Below are positions 42,704 to 51,345 of a stretch of 64,000 nt of DNA, piece after piece. Positions within the stretch are counted from its first letter, which is position 1; every line of letters starts with the position of its first letter. This DNA is from Myxococcus landrumus (GTDB lineage: Bacteria > Myxococcota > Myxococcia > Myxococcales > Myxococcaceae). Where the stretch lies: the NCBI RefSeq assembly GCF_017301635.1, contig NZ_CP071091.1, positions 2,988,001 to 3,052,000 on the forward strand, written 5' to 3'. The translations under genes were made by a program, and so were the position numbers. The notes beneath the pieces are model-generated. The model was not told the origin of the DNA, did not search any database, and saw nothing but the letters and a program-made list of their open reading frames with translations.

Positions 42704-43513
42704 ATGCCTACGCAGTCCAATTGGGGGTTCGCGGCGGTGGTTGCGGGCCTGGTCTGGTCCGCATCGGCCCTGGCACAGCAAGCCCCCACGACCTCGGCGT
42801 TCAGCCCCGGTGAGCAGGCCCAGTATCGCGTGAAGTACTTCGGCGTCACGGCCGGCACCGCGCAGGTGACGGTGGGCGCCCCCATGAAGCAATGGGGTGT
42901 GGATGTGTGGCCCATCGTCGCCGTGGCGCGCTCGGACGCGCTCATCGGGGTCTGGCCCATCAAGGACAAGTTCGTGTCCTACTGGCAGGCGGACACCCAG
43001 CGGGTGGTGGGCAGCGAGCTGCACGCGGACGAGAACGGCAAGCGCCGCCGCCAGCGCATCCAGATGATGCCGGATGGCAAGAGCGCGCACGTCGTGAAGC
43101 AGCGGGAAGGCGAGGCCGCGCGCGAGTCCACCGCGGAGCTCGTCGAGGGCACGCTGGACGTGACGGGCGCGACCTTCGCGCTGCGCAACCAGACCCTGGT
43201 CGTCGGCGGCGAGTATGCCTATCCGGTGTTCACCGGCAGCAAGAGCTTCACGATGCGCGCGAAGGTGGAGTCGCGCGAGACGCTCGAGACGGAGCTCGGA
43301 GAGCAGGAGGTCTTCAAGACCCGGGTGCAGGCGGAGTTCGGCGGCAACCTGAACACGAAGCGGGACATGGTCGTCTACTTCACGGCCGACAGCCGGCATG
43401 TGCTGGTGCGTGTGGAAGCGGACCTGGTCCTGGGCACGGTGGTGGCGGAAATCACGGACTATCAACCCGGGCGCGCCGTGACGGTGGCGCGCGCGGAGGG
43501 CGGTGGCGGGTAG
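42704..43513 (+). CDS. Secreted DUF3108 protein
   Basis: Protein of 269 residues with signal peptide (FAAVVAGLVWSASALAQ). The mature part is a DUF3108-type beta-rich domain: FSPGEQAQYRVKYFGVTAGTAQVTV at the start, the middle with DTQRVVGSELHADENGKRRRQ, and VYFTADSRHVLVRVEADLVLGTV near the end. DUF3108 proteins are periplasmic, function unknown. It is the first of three adjacent genes. A second DUF3108 gene lies after DUF4091. Confidence 0.85.
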   Translation: MPTQSNWGFAAVVAGLVWSASALAQQAPTTSAFSPGEQAQYRVKYFGVTAGTAQVTVGAPMKQWGVDVWPIVAVARSDALIGVWPIKDKFVSYWQADTQRVVGSELHADENGKRRRQRIQMMPDGKSAHVVKQREGEAARESTAELVEGTLDVTGATFALRNQTLVVGGEYAYPVFTGSKSFTMRAKVESRETLETELGEQEVFKTRVQAEFGGNLNTKRDMVVYFTADSRHVLVRVEADLVLGTVVAEITDYQPGRAVTVARAEGGGG

Positions 43514-43538
43514 GACCGCTGGAGAGCGAAGGGGGCGG

Positions 43539-45227
43539 ATGGGCGCGGAATGGGCGTGGGTGGTGATGGCGGCGATGGCCGCCACGCAGCAGGAAGCCGT
43601 GGTGGTGTCCCCCCTGGTCAAGGTGAGACCTGGAGCCTCGCTCCAGGGCCCTCGCCAGGCCCGGGTGAGCGTGGCGCGCGGTGAGTGCGAGGGAGTGCAG
43701 GTGGTGCTCCCCGGCACCGTGCGGCAGTTGAAAGTCCCCTCGCTGTTCCTCAAGGGCCCTGGCGAGCCGCTGCGCGCCGCGGTCTGGCGCGAGGGATACC
43801 TGGACGTGGCGGTGCCCTCCAACGCGCAGGGCGCCAAGGGCGCGTGGCCCGACCCACTTCTCCCGGTGAGCGCGCCCGTCGAGAACCCGGAGTTGCCCGC
43901 GGTCCTCTACGTCGAGGTCTGCGCTCCCGAGGGCCAGGAGCCCGGCACATACCGAGGCAAGCTGCGCGCGCGCATCGACTCACGCGAACAAGTCTCGGTG
44001 CCCTTCACGGTGGAGGTGCAGCCCTTCGTGCTTCCGGCGACGTCTTCGCTGCCCACGAGCTTCGGCATCTCGCAGTTGAGCATCGCCCGAGGCCATGGGC
44101 TGAGCGCGGAATCGCCCGAGGCGCGGGCCCTGCTGCGAGCGTATGCGCGCATGCTGTTGGAGCACCGCGTGAGTGCGCACGGCATGAGCATGTCACCGCC
44201 GCCGGTGCGCTTCGAGGACGGCCGGGCCGTCGTCGACTGGCGGGAGTACGACGCGGAGATGGCGCCCTTCCTCGACGGGAGCCTGCTGCCCTCCGGTGCC
44301 CGCTTCACCACGACGGACCTGCGCGACAACAAGAAGGCGAGCACCGAGGCGGAGCGCGTCGCGTACTACCGCGCCTTCGTGGAGCACTTCCGGAAGAAGG
44401 ACTGGCCCACCCAGCTCTTCTTCTACGCCAAGGACGAACCCAAGCCGCAGGACGTGCCGCTGGTGCTGACCCAGTCGCGCCGCGTCCGCGAAGCCGGGGG
44501 TGCCCGAGTACTCATCACCACGCCGCTGGATGGCGAGCTCTCCGACGCCGCGGACATCCTCGCGCCCACGCTCAACTGCTTCTTCCCCCGCCCCGGCCCC
44601 GCGACGTGCCGCGCCATCCACACCGTCACCGAGCTGCGCAAGCAACTGCACTCTGGAACCCAGGTGTGGTGGTATCAGAGTTGCAATTCCCATGGCTGCA
44701 ACGGGGGCCCGTCGACGGAGGCCGCGCAGGAGCGAGCCTACAGCGGCTGGGCCTCGTACATGGTGGACCACTCCGCCATGCTCAACCGGGCCATGGGGCC
44801 GTTGGCGTTCGTCAACGGCGTGGACGGCGAGCTCTATTTCGACACCGTCTTCGCCTACAACACGAAGAAGGACCCCTGGAAGGACCTCTTCGAGTTCGGC
44901 GGCAACGGAGACGGGACGTTCTTCTACCCAGGGACGCCCGCGCGCCTGGGAGATTCTCGACACCAGCCCGTGCCTTCATTGCGTCTCAAGCACTTGCGAG
45001 ATGGCCTGGAGGACTTTGAGTACCTGCGGCTGCTCGCCAGGCTGGGCGACGAGAAGTTCGCCCGAGACGCGGCGCGCCAGCTCGTCCGGTCCGGTTGGGA
45101 CATCCGCCAGGATGCGAGAGAATGGGCCCAGGTCCGCCAGGTCGTGACGGCGCGGCTCCGGCAGCGATGGTCCACCTCCGAATTTGCGAAGCGCTCGGGC
45201 CGTCACACGCCCGAGAGCACCCCGTAG
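43539..45227 (+). CDS. Secreted DUF4091 protein, glycoside hydrolase 123-like
   Basis: Protein of 562 residues starting at the ATG at 43539 (preceded by GAAGGGGG), with a short N-terminal hydrophobic signal (WAWVVMAAMAAT). An N-terminal beta domain (about 25-170) precedes a TIM-barrel-like region: LPTSFGISQLSIARGHGL, YAKDEPKPQDVPLVL (Asp-Glu pair as in GH123), WWYQSCNSHGC, and DGELYFDTVFAYN. The end SLRLKHLRDGLEDFEYLRLL is the DUF4091 hallmark. GH123 enzymes are beta-N-acetylgalactosaminidases using a substrate-assisted Asp-Glu. The substrate here is unknown. Confidence 0.85.
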   Translation: MGAEWAWVVMAAMAATQQEAVVVSPLVKVRPGASLQGPRQARVSVARGECEGVQVVLPGTVRQLKVPSLFLKGPGEPLRAAVWREGYLDVAVPSNAQGAKGAWPDPLLPVSAPVENPELPAVLYVEVCAPEGQEPGTYRGKLRARIDSREQVSVPFTVEVQPFVLPATSSLPTSFGISQLSIARGHGLSAESPEARALLRAYARMLLEHRVSAHGMSMSPPPVRFEDGRAVVDWREYDAEMAPFLDGSLLPSGARFTTTDLRDNKKASTEAERVAYYRAFVEHFRKKDWPTQLFFYAKDEPKPQDVPLVLTQSRRVREAGGARVLITTPLDGELSDAADILAPTLNCFFPRPGPATCRAIHTVTELRKQLHSGTQVWWYQSCNSHGCNGGPSTEAAQERAYSGWASYMVDHSAMLNRAMGPLAFVNGVDGELYFDTVFAYNTKKDPWKDLFEFGGNGDGTFFYPGTPARLGDSRHQPVPSLRLKHLRDGLEDFEYLRLLARLGDEKFARDAARQLVRSGWDIRQDAREWAQVRQVVTARLRQRWSTSEFAKRSGRHTPESTP

Positions 45228-45248
45228 TCTCAAGTGGAAGGAAGAAGG

Positions 45249-46166
45249 ATGAGCTCCCTGCGCCCCCTGCTCGCGACCTGGTTGCTGCTGTGCTCCAGCG
45301 GCACCGCCTGGGCCCAGCTTCCAGACACGGAGGCCGACAAGCCCGACGCCGACAAGCCCGCTGACACCCATGCGGCGGCCCCCATCGAGGAGCCTCCGCT
45401 CACCGTCGAGCCCTGCGCCCAGGCCCTCCCCGCGCTGCGCATGCCGCTGACGTTCATGCCCGGTGAGGTGCTCGAGTTCGACCTGGATGCCATGGGCGCC
45501 CAGGCGGGGAAGATGACCCTGCGCGTCCAGAAGCAACAGAACGGACAGATACCCGTGCTGGCGGAGGCACAGACCAACTCCTTCTTCTCCAAGGTCCGCC
45601 GCGTCCGAGGCAGCGCCACCACCTGGCTCCACCCGCGCACGTTGCGTCCCCGGCGCTACGTGGAAGACGCGACGGAGAACGAGCTGCGCCGCAAGGTGGA
45701 GGTCGCCTTCACGCACAAGGACCGCGCCATCAAGGTCGACTACCAGATTGGCCAGCGCAACAAGGGACAGTTCAACTACACCTACGACAAGGATGGCCTC
45801 GACGTCGCGGGCTCCATCTACCTGCTGCGCCAGCTCCCGCTCGAAGAGAACATGAACGTCTGCTTCGACGTCTACGGCGTGCGCAGGCTGTGGCGGATGC
45901 AGGGACAGGTCCTCAAGAAGGAACAGGTGACCACCCCGTTGGGGCAGTTCAACGCGTGGCACCTGTCGGGAATCGCCGTGCGCCTGGACCGCCCGAAGCA
46001 GAAGCGCGAGGTCCACGTGTGGATCTCCGACGACGCCCGGCGGCTGCCCCTGGCCGCCGTCGGCACCCTGGACCTGGGCACCGTGCGCGCCACCCTCACC
46101 GGCGTGAGCCGCCCCGGCGAGAAGCGACAGGAGGCCGGCCCCGGCAAGGAAGAGATGAAGTGGTGA
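45249..46166 (+). CDS. Secreted DUF3108 protein, second copy
   Basis: Protein of 305 residues. ATG at 45249 lies just after GGAAGGAAGAAGG; the in-frame GTG before it would place the ribosome site inside the gene. Signal peptide LLATWLLLCSSGTAWA. A Lys/Asp/Pro linker (EADKPDADKPAD) follows, then a DUF3108 domain: FMPGEVLEFDLDAMGAQAGKMTLRV, FFSKVRRVRGSATTWLHP, RKVEVAFTHKD, and VHVWISDDARRLPLAAVGTLDLGTVRATLTG. It may be lipid-free periplasmic. It ends the three-gene cluster before a strong terminator. Confidence 0.85.
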   Translation: MSSLRPLLATWLLLCSSGTAWAQLPDTEADKPDADKPADTHAAAPIEEPPLTVEPCAQALPALRMPLTFMPGEVLEFDLDAMGAQAGKMTLRVQKQQNGQIPVLAEAQTNSFFSKVRRVRGSATTWLHPRTLRPRRYVEDATENELRRKVEVAFTHKDRAIKVDYQIGQRNKGQFNYTYDKDGLDVAGSIYLLRQLPLEENMNVCFDVYGVRRLWRMQGQVLKKEQVTTPLGQFNAWHLSGIAVRLDRPKQKREVHVWISDDARRLPLAAVGTLDLGTVRATLTGVSRPGEKRQEAGPGKEEMKW

Positions 46167-46195
46167 GCCGCTGACACGACCCCACTCCGTCCTCG

Positions 46196-46230
46196 AGGCC
46201 CGAGGAGCCGCGCTCTCGGGCCTTTCCTTT
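46196..46230 (+). terminator. Terminator after second DUF3108 gene
   Basis: A 9-bp stem AGGCCCGAG/CTCGGGCCT with a 10-base loop, then TTTCCTTTT. It is a good intrinsic terminator. Confidence 0.85.
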
Positions 46231-46241
46231 TGAGCCTAAAT

Positions 46242-46268
46242 TGATTCTGGTTTGCAAAATCAAAATCA
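46242..46268. promoter_or_regulatory. Palindromic operator before porin gene, Fur-like
   Basis: A 27-base imperfect palindrome starts TGATTCTG and ends AAAATCA, with about 19 of 27 positions symmetric. It lies 25 bases before the ATG of an imelysin-porin operon, is AT-rich against its surroundings, and the half-site TGATT/AATCA recalls Fur boxes. Binding is not shown. Confidence 0.5.
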
Positions 46269-46293
46269 TGAGCGTAGGGTGCGCGCCGCACCA

Positions 46294-47787
46294 ATGCCCG
46301 CACGTCCTCGCTCCGTTCCGTCGTCGCTGTTGCTCTGTTCCACCCTGATGCTCTCCGCGGCGGTCGCCCGCGCGGACGACCCCGCCAGCGCAGGGGAGTC
46401 GCCCCCGGCGCCAGCGAGTGCCTCCGCGCCCGCGGCTTCGGAGCCGGCGAGCCCCGCGCCCGCTGATGCGCCGGCCTCGCCCCCGAGCCCGACGCCCGCG
46501 CCCTCCCCGGACGCGACGCCCGCCCCGGTGGCGGAGCAGCCCGCTCCCGTGTCGCTGTTTCCGAAGCGTCCGAAGCTGGAGGCGTTCTTCACGTCGTACG
46601 GGGAGCTTCAGTTCGCGTACTTCAACCACGGGCTCAACCAGAACCGGGCTCGCGGCTCGCAGCGCGACTCACGCGTGGAGTTCGATACGACGCGTCTGGT
46701 GGTGGAGCTGAAGGGCGTGCTGCCCGACTACGGCCTCGAAGCGGAGGTCGAGGTCGAGTTCGAGCACGGCGGCACCGGCACCGCGATGGAGCTCGAGTAC
46801 GAGGAGTTCGGCGAGTTCGAGCAGGAGCTGGACAAGGGCGGCGAGATCCTGGTGGAGGAGTTGTTTCTCTCCAAGAAGCTGGGCCAGAACGCGTCGCTCA
46901 CGGTGGGCCGCTTCTATGTCGCGGTGGGGACGCTGAGTGAGTTCTCGCGCCCCATCGACTACCTGGGCACCAGCCGCGACGAGGCGGAGACGAGCATCAT
47001 CCCCAACACGTGGGACGAGATGGGCTTGCGCCTGCGCTACAAGTTCCCCTGGGGACTGCGCCTCACCGGACAGCTGGTCAACGGGCTGGACTCCACGGGC
47101 TTCAGCTCGCGGAACTGGGTGGTGGGCGGGCATCAGCGCCGCTTCGAGGTGCAGCGCGCCACGGACATGGCCGTGGTGGTGCGCGCCGACGTCACCCACT
47201 TCGATGGGTTCATCTTTGGCGCCTCCGCCTACTACGGCGACACCACGCGCAACCGCCCGAAGGCGGACCTGGTGAAGAACTGCGAGGACGGAAACAACGA
47301 AGCGGAGGTCGCGCCGTGCGGCTATGTGTCCGCGCCGCTGACCATCCTCGATGCGCACCTCTCGGTGCGCAAGGGGCCGTGGAGCGCGAAGGCACTGGTG
47401 ATGTGGGGCCATCTGAAGAACGCGGAGGCCATCTCGCAGCGCAACGCGCGCCTATCCAATCTGCTCGGCGTGCAGCGCACGCCGGTGTCCGACAACGCGT
47501 TGGCCGTGTGGGGCGAGGTTGGCTACGACATCGCGCCCGTCGTCGGCCTCGATGGTGACCACCAGCTCTTCCCGTTCGTCCGTTACGACTACGTCGATTC
47601 GCAGTTCAAGCCGCGCGCGGAGCTGTTCGACAACCCTCGCTTCCGCCGCTCCGTCTACACGGTGGGCGTCTCGTACCAGTTGATGAACGTGGCCTTCGCG
47701 AAGCTCGACTTCGGCCATCGGCGCCTGGGCTCCTCCGTCTACCGCCCGGAGAACACCCTGCGAATCGCCACGGGCTTCAACTACTGA
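46294..47787 (+). CDS. Outer-membrane porin, phosphate-selective porin-like
   Basis: Protein of 497 residues starting at the ATG at 46294; in-frame TTG and GTG upstream lie on the operator and are not favoured. Signal peptide (SSLLLCSTLMLSAAVARA), then a long Ala/Pro/Ser linker (about 55 residues), then a barrel similar to OprO/OprP-type porins: FFTSYGELQFAYFNHGL, DTTRLVVELKGVLPDYGLEAE, VTHFDGFIFGASAYYGDT, and PFVRYDYVDSQF. The end IATGFNY is an aromatic C-terminus. It is first in an operon with imelysin and a dihaem protein, so a role in metal import is likelier than phosphate. Confidence 0.85.
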   Translation: MPARPRSVPSSLLLCSTLMLSAAVARADDPASAGESPPAPASASAPAASEPASPAPADAPASPPSPTPAPSPDATPAPVAEQPAPVSLFPKRPKLEAFFTSYGELQFAYFNHGLNQNRARGSQRDSRVEFDTTRLVVELKGVLPDYGLEAEVEVEFEHGGTGTAMELEYEEFGEFEQELDKGGEILVEELFLSKKLGQNASLTVGRFYVAVGTLSEFSRPIDYLGTSRDEAETSIIPNTWDEMGLRLRYKFPWGLRLTGQLVNGLDSTGFSSRNWVVGGHQRRFEVQRATDMAVVVRADVTHFDGFIFGASAYYGDTTRNRPKADLVKNCEDGNNEAEVAPCGYVSAPLTILDAHLSVRKGPWSAKALVMWGHLKNAEAISQRNARLSNLLGVQRTPVSDNALAVWGEVGYDIAPVVGLDGDHQLFPFVRYDYVDSQFKPRAELFDNPRFRRSVYTVGVSYQLMNVAFAKLDFGHRRLGSSVYRPENTLRIATGFNY

Positions 47788-47834
47788 CGCCGGCCGCATC
47801 CCGCGTCCCCCTCTCCCCCACAGAAAGGTCTGTC

Positions 47835-48935
47835 ATGAAGCGCATGTCCCTGCCCCTCCGCCTGGCGTTCGCGCCGGCGCTGCTGTCCGGAGCCCTGTTC
47901 CTCGGTGGCTGCGGTGACGACGCGGAACCGTGCTGCGATTCGCCCGACTCCAAGATCAACTCGGAGCTCATCATCACGTTCGCGGACCAGGTGGTCGTTC
48001 CCACCTACGCGAAGCTCGCCACGCGGTTGACGGAGCTGGACGCAGCCTGCAAGGCGCTCGCGACCGCTCCTTCCGCGGAGAAGCTGAATGCCGCGAAGCA
48101 GGCATGGCAGGCCGCGCGCGTTCCGTGGGAGCAGAGCGAAGGCTTCCTGTTCGGCCCTGTCTCGGGTGGCTATGACCCCGCGATGGACAGCTGGCCCCTG
48201 AACCTCGCGGACCTCGACAAGGTGCTCACGAACGGCGACACCCTCACGCCCGAGTACATGGGCAACCTCGAGAATTCGCAGAAGGGATTCCACACGGTGG
48301 AGTTCCTCATCTTCGGCGATGGCGGCACCAAGACGGTGGGGCAGCTCACGCCGCGTGAGTCCGACTACCTCCTGGCGACTTCGGCGGAGCTCAAGCGTGT
48401 GGCCACGGTGGTGCACGCCCTCTGGACTCAGCCCTCCGACGGCAATCCGCCGTTCCGCGACACGCTGACGACCGCGGGCAAGGCCGGCAACACCGCGTAT
48501 CCGTCCATCCACGCCGCCGCACAGGAAATCGGGGATGGCATCATCGCCATCCTCGACGAAGTGGCGAACGGGAAGATCGCCGATCCGTTCGACGCGGGTG
48601 ACCCCAACCTGGTGGAGAGCCAGTTCGCGTACAACTCGCTGAGCGACTTCACCAACAACATCCGCAGCGTGGAGAACGTGTACCTGGGCCACCTGCAGGG
48701 TGAGACGAAGAAGGGCACGTCGCTTCAGGACGTGGTCGGCGTGGGCAGCGCGCTCGACGTCAAGATTCGCGGACAGATTGCCGCGTCCATCACCGCGCTG
48801 GCCGCGGTCCCCGAGCCCTTCCGTGAGTCCATCAACAACGCCGCGGCGGCGGACAAAATCCGGGCGGCCCAGACGGCCATTCGCACGCTCCTCGAGACGT
48901 TCCAGGGTGAGGTGAAGCCCCTGCTCACGAAGTGA
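47835..48935 (+). CDS. Imelysin-family lipoprotein
   Basis: Imelysin-fold protein of 366 residues, probably in iron uptake. Signal LPLRLAFAPALLSGALFLGGC with lipobox LGGC. Then CGDDAEPCC, a pair of helix bundles, and the GxHxxE motif in GFHTVEFLIFGD (residue region about 155). A second half repeats the helical pattern (YNSLSDFTNNIRSVENVYLG). Imelysin proteins are related to EfeO; in many bacteria they are Fur-controlled and paired with cytochrome-like proteins. It follows the porin by 47 bases and precedes the dihaem gene by 24. Confidence 0.9.
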   Translation: MKRMSLPLRLAFAPALLSGALFLGGCGDDAEPCCDSPDSKINSELIITFADQVVVPTYAKLATRLTELDAACKALATAPSAEKLNAAKQAWQAARVPWEQSEGFLFGPVSGGYDPAMDSWPLNLADLDKVLTNGDTLTPEYMGNLENSQKGFHTVEFLIFGDGGTKTVGQLTPRESDYLLATSAELKRVATVVHALWTQPSDGNPPFRDTLTTAGKAGNTAYPSIHAAAQEIGDGIIAILDEVANGKIADPFDAGDPNLVESQFAYNSLSDFTNNIRSVENVYLGHLQGETKKGTSLQDVVGVGSALDVKIRGQIAASITALAAVPEPFRESINNAAAADKIRAAQTAIRTLLETFQGEVKPLLTK

Positions 48936-48959
48936 CACCCGGCTGATACTCAGGAGCGA

Positions 48960-50306
48960 ATGAACGCCATGCGACGTGCCGCGATGTGGGGAGCCTTGCT
49001 GCTGTGGACAGCCGGCTGTGGAGAGGAGGCACCGGGTGTGCCCTTCGCACCACCGCGTGCGGGCGGGGCCACCACCATCGACAACCGCTCGTCGCTGGCG
49101 TTCATGCAGCCGGCGAACAACCTCTTGCCGGAGAATGACCGCCCACACCGGGACGGAGACGCGGCCTTCGCGGCGATATTCGTGCCGGCCCCCTCGCGCA
49201 TCAACCCAGGGTTGGGGCCCACGTTCAACAACGACTCCTGCAACAACTGCCACCTGCGCAATGGGCGCGGCCTGCCGGTGATGGGCCATAGCCTCCAACG
49301 CACCCAGCTCCTCGTGCGAGTGAGCTTGCCCAACGGAACCCCGGACCATCCACGGGGCGCTGTTCCCGTCCCGGGCCTCGGGTTCCAGGTGCAGGACCGC
49401 GCCACCGTCGGCATCGCTCCGGAAGCAAGCCTCTCCCTCTCCTGGGTGGAGCACGCGGGCCAGTATCCCGATAGGGCGCAGTACACGCTCCGCTCGCCGC
49501 GCGTGCGCATCGTCCCCACGGATGGCTCCGCGCTTCCGCCCGACATGCTCATGTCACTGCGCCTGCCGCCCCCCGTCTTCGGGCTGGGGCTGCTCGAGGC
49601 GGTGCCTGTCGAAACACTGCGCTCGCTCGAGGACCCGGACGACCGGAACGGCGACGGCATCTCCGGGCGGATGAACGAAGTCTGGGATGTGGCGACTCGC
49701 ACACTCGTGCCCGGACGCTTTGGATGGAAGGCGAACAGCCCCACCCTCGTTCAGCAATCCGCCGAGGCCTACTTCAACGACATGGGCCTGACGACCCCAC
49801 TCTTCCCGGAGGCGGACGGGACGCATGAGGTCTCCGCGGACGTGCTCCAGGCCGCCGTCTTCTATTCGCAGTCGCTGGGCGTGCCGGCACGCACATTCCT
49901 GGACGACCCGACCGTCCAGCGCGGAGAAAAGCTGTTCCGCAAGCTGGGGTGTGAAGCCTGCCACCGGGAGACCCTGGAGACGGGAGCGCATCCCGTCGAG
50001 GAGGTCTCATGGCAGCGCATTCATCCGTACACGGACATGCTGTTGCACGACCTGGGACCCGAGCTCGCGGATGGGCGACCGGATGGCGCGGCCACGGGAA
50101 CGGAGTGGCGCACGCCCCCGCTTTGGGGACTGGGGCTGACCCAGACCGTGCTGCCCTATTCGACCTTCCTGCACGACGGCCGTGCACGCACCCTCGAAGA
50201 AGCCATTCTCTGGCACGGTGGCGAGGCGCTGTCGGCGCGCGACGGCTTCAGGGCCTTGTCCAACGATGAGCGCGGCGCGGTCCTGAAGTTCCTGGGCTCG
50301 CTGTAG
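48960..50306 (+). CDS. Dihaem oxidoreductase (DUF1111-type), lipoprotein
   Basis: c-type cytochrome of 448 residues with signal WGALLLWTAGC (lipobox TAGC). Two haem sites: NNCH in NDSCNNCHLRNGRGLP and CEACH in RKLGCEACHRETL. It matches the DUF1111/dihaem oxidoreductase family, which occurs beside imelysins in iron-responsive loci. AGGAGCGA precedes the ATG. Predicted periplasmic face of a membrane; electron partner unknown. It is the last gene of the operon. Confidence 0.88.
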   Translation: MNAMRRAAMWGALLLWTAGCGEEAPGVPFAPPRAGGATTIDNRSSLAFMQPANNLLPENDRPHRDGDAAFAAIFVPAPSRINPGLGPTFNNDSCNNCHLRNGRGLPVMGHSLQRTQLLVRVSLPNGTPDHPRGAVPVPGLGFQVQDRATVGIAPEASLSLSWVEHAGQYPDRAQYTLRSPRVRIVPTDGSALPPDMLMSLRLPPPVFGLGLLEAVPVETLRSLEDPDDRNGDGISGRMNEVWDVATRTLVPGRFGWKANSPTLVQQSAEAYFNDMGLTTPLFPEADGTHEVSADVLQAAVFYSQSLGVPARTFLDDPTVQRGEKLFRKLGCEACHRETLETGAHPVEEVSWQRIHPYTDMLLHDLGPELADGRPDGAATGTEWRTPPLWGLGLTQTVLPYSTFLHDGRARTLEEAILWHGGEALSARDGFRALSNDERGAVLKFLGSL

Positions 50307-50336
50307 AGAGCGCGGCGCCGCATCACGCAGGTCGAC

Positions 50337-51233
50337 TCACGGCGGCAGGGGTTTGTGCTTCAACGCGTCCATCAGGAAGTCCCTGAAGGCCGCCACCTTC
50401 CGGGGCATGTGCCGCTCAGCGGTGGAGACGAACCACACGCTCCCCGCGGGCATGCTCCACTTCGGTAGCACGGCGACCAGGCGCCCCTCCGCGACCTCGG
50501 GCTCGGCGAGCAGCGAGTGGAGAAAGCCGACGCCCGCGCCCAATCGTAGAGCCTCCCGCATGAAGAACATGTCATCGCAGCGGATGACGCCCATGCGAGG
50601 AACAGGGCTCGTCTCGTCTCCAGGCCCCGCCAACCGCAAGGGCATCTCCGAGCGGAAGGTGACCCACGAATGGCTCGCCAGCTCGCGAGGATGACGCGGA
50701 GTCCCTCTGCGCGCGAGGTACGAAGGGGAAGCGTAGAGGCGCAGCGTGAGTGGCCCCAGGCGGCGGGCTCGCAGCGCCGAGTCCTTCAGCGGAGAGAGGG
50801 ACAACCGGAGCGCGGCGTCGAATCCTTCCGCCACCAGGTCCACCACGCGGTTGTCCAGGTGCAGGTCCACCTTCACCGCGGGGTACCGCACCACGAACCG
50901 CGTGATGACATCCGCGAGCAACGTCGCGCCCCAGTCCACCACCGCCGTGAGCCGCAGCTCACCTGAAGGTTCCTCCTCCAGTTCGGGAAGCTCTCCCACC
51001 GACTTGCGCAGCGACGCGAGCATCGGCGACACGCGCTCGTACAGCGCCTGGCCCGCGGTGCTCAGAGATACTCGGCGCGTCGTGCGATGGAGGAGCTGAA
51101 CCCCCAGCGAGGACTCCAACTGCGCAATGCCCCGGCTCACCGACGACTTGGGCATGCCCAGCTTCTTCGCCGCGCTGGAGAAACTGGCGCCCTCGGCGAC
51201 GGCGACGAAGAGCGCGAGCTGGTTCAGGTCCAT
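50337..51233 (-). CDS. LysR-family transcription regulator
   Basis: Protein of 298 residues. The N-terminal winged helix-turn-helix is DLNQLALFVAVAEGASFSSAAKKLG, then SVSRGIAQLESSLGVQLLHRT. An inducer-binding domain follows. It is divergent from the SDR gene and begins 1 base from an inverted repeat; LysR regulators usually control the divergent gene and themselves. Of the CrgA/AphB-like branch by sequence, inducer unknown. Confidence 0.93.
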   Translation of the reverse strand: MDLNQLALFVAVAEGASFSSAAKKLGMPKSSVSRGIAQLESSLGVQLLHRTTRRVSLSTAGQALYERVSPMLASLRKSVGELPELEEEPSGELRLTAVVDWGATLLADVITRFVVRYPAVKVDLHLDNRVVDLVAEGFDAALRLSLSPLKDSALRARRLGPLTLRLYASPSYLARRGTPRHPRELASHSWVTFRSEMPLRLAGPGDETSPVPRMGVIRCDDMFFMREALRLGAGVGFLHSLLAEPEVAEGRLVAVLPKWSMPAGSVWFVSTAERHMPRKVAAFRDFLMDALKHKPLPP

Positions 51234-51251
51234 TGTTCCTCCGATGGAACA
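51234..51251. promoter_or_regulatory. Inverted repeat between LysR and SDR genes
   Basis: TGTTCC and GGAACA, perfect arms around a 6-base spacer, immediately upstream of the LysR ATG at 51233. It is a likely LysR binding site. Confidence 0.55.
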
Positions 51252-51345
51252 GTATGCTCCATGAGTGGACATTGTGCAGCGAGAGGCGGACCGATACCTC
51301 TTTGCGCGGAAGTTGAAACCACACCCCGCCACTTGGAGCCTGCCC

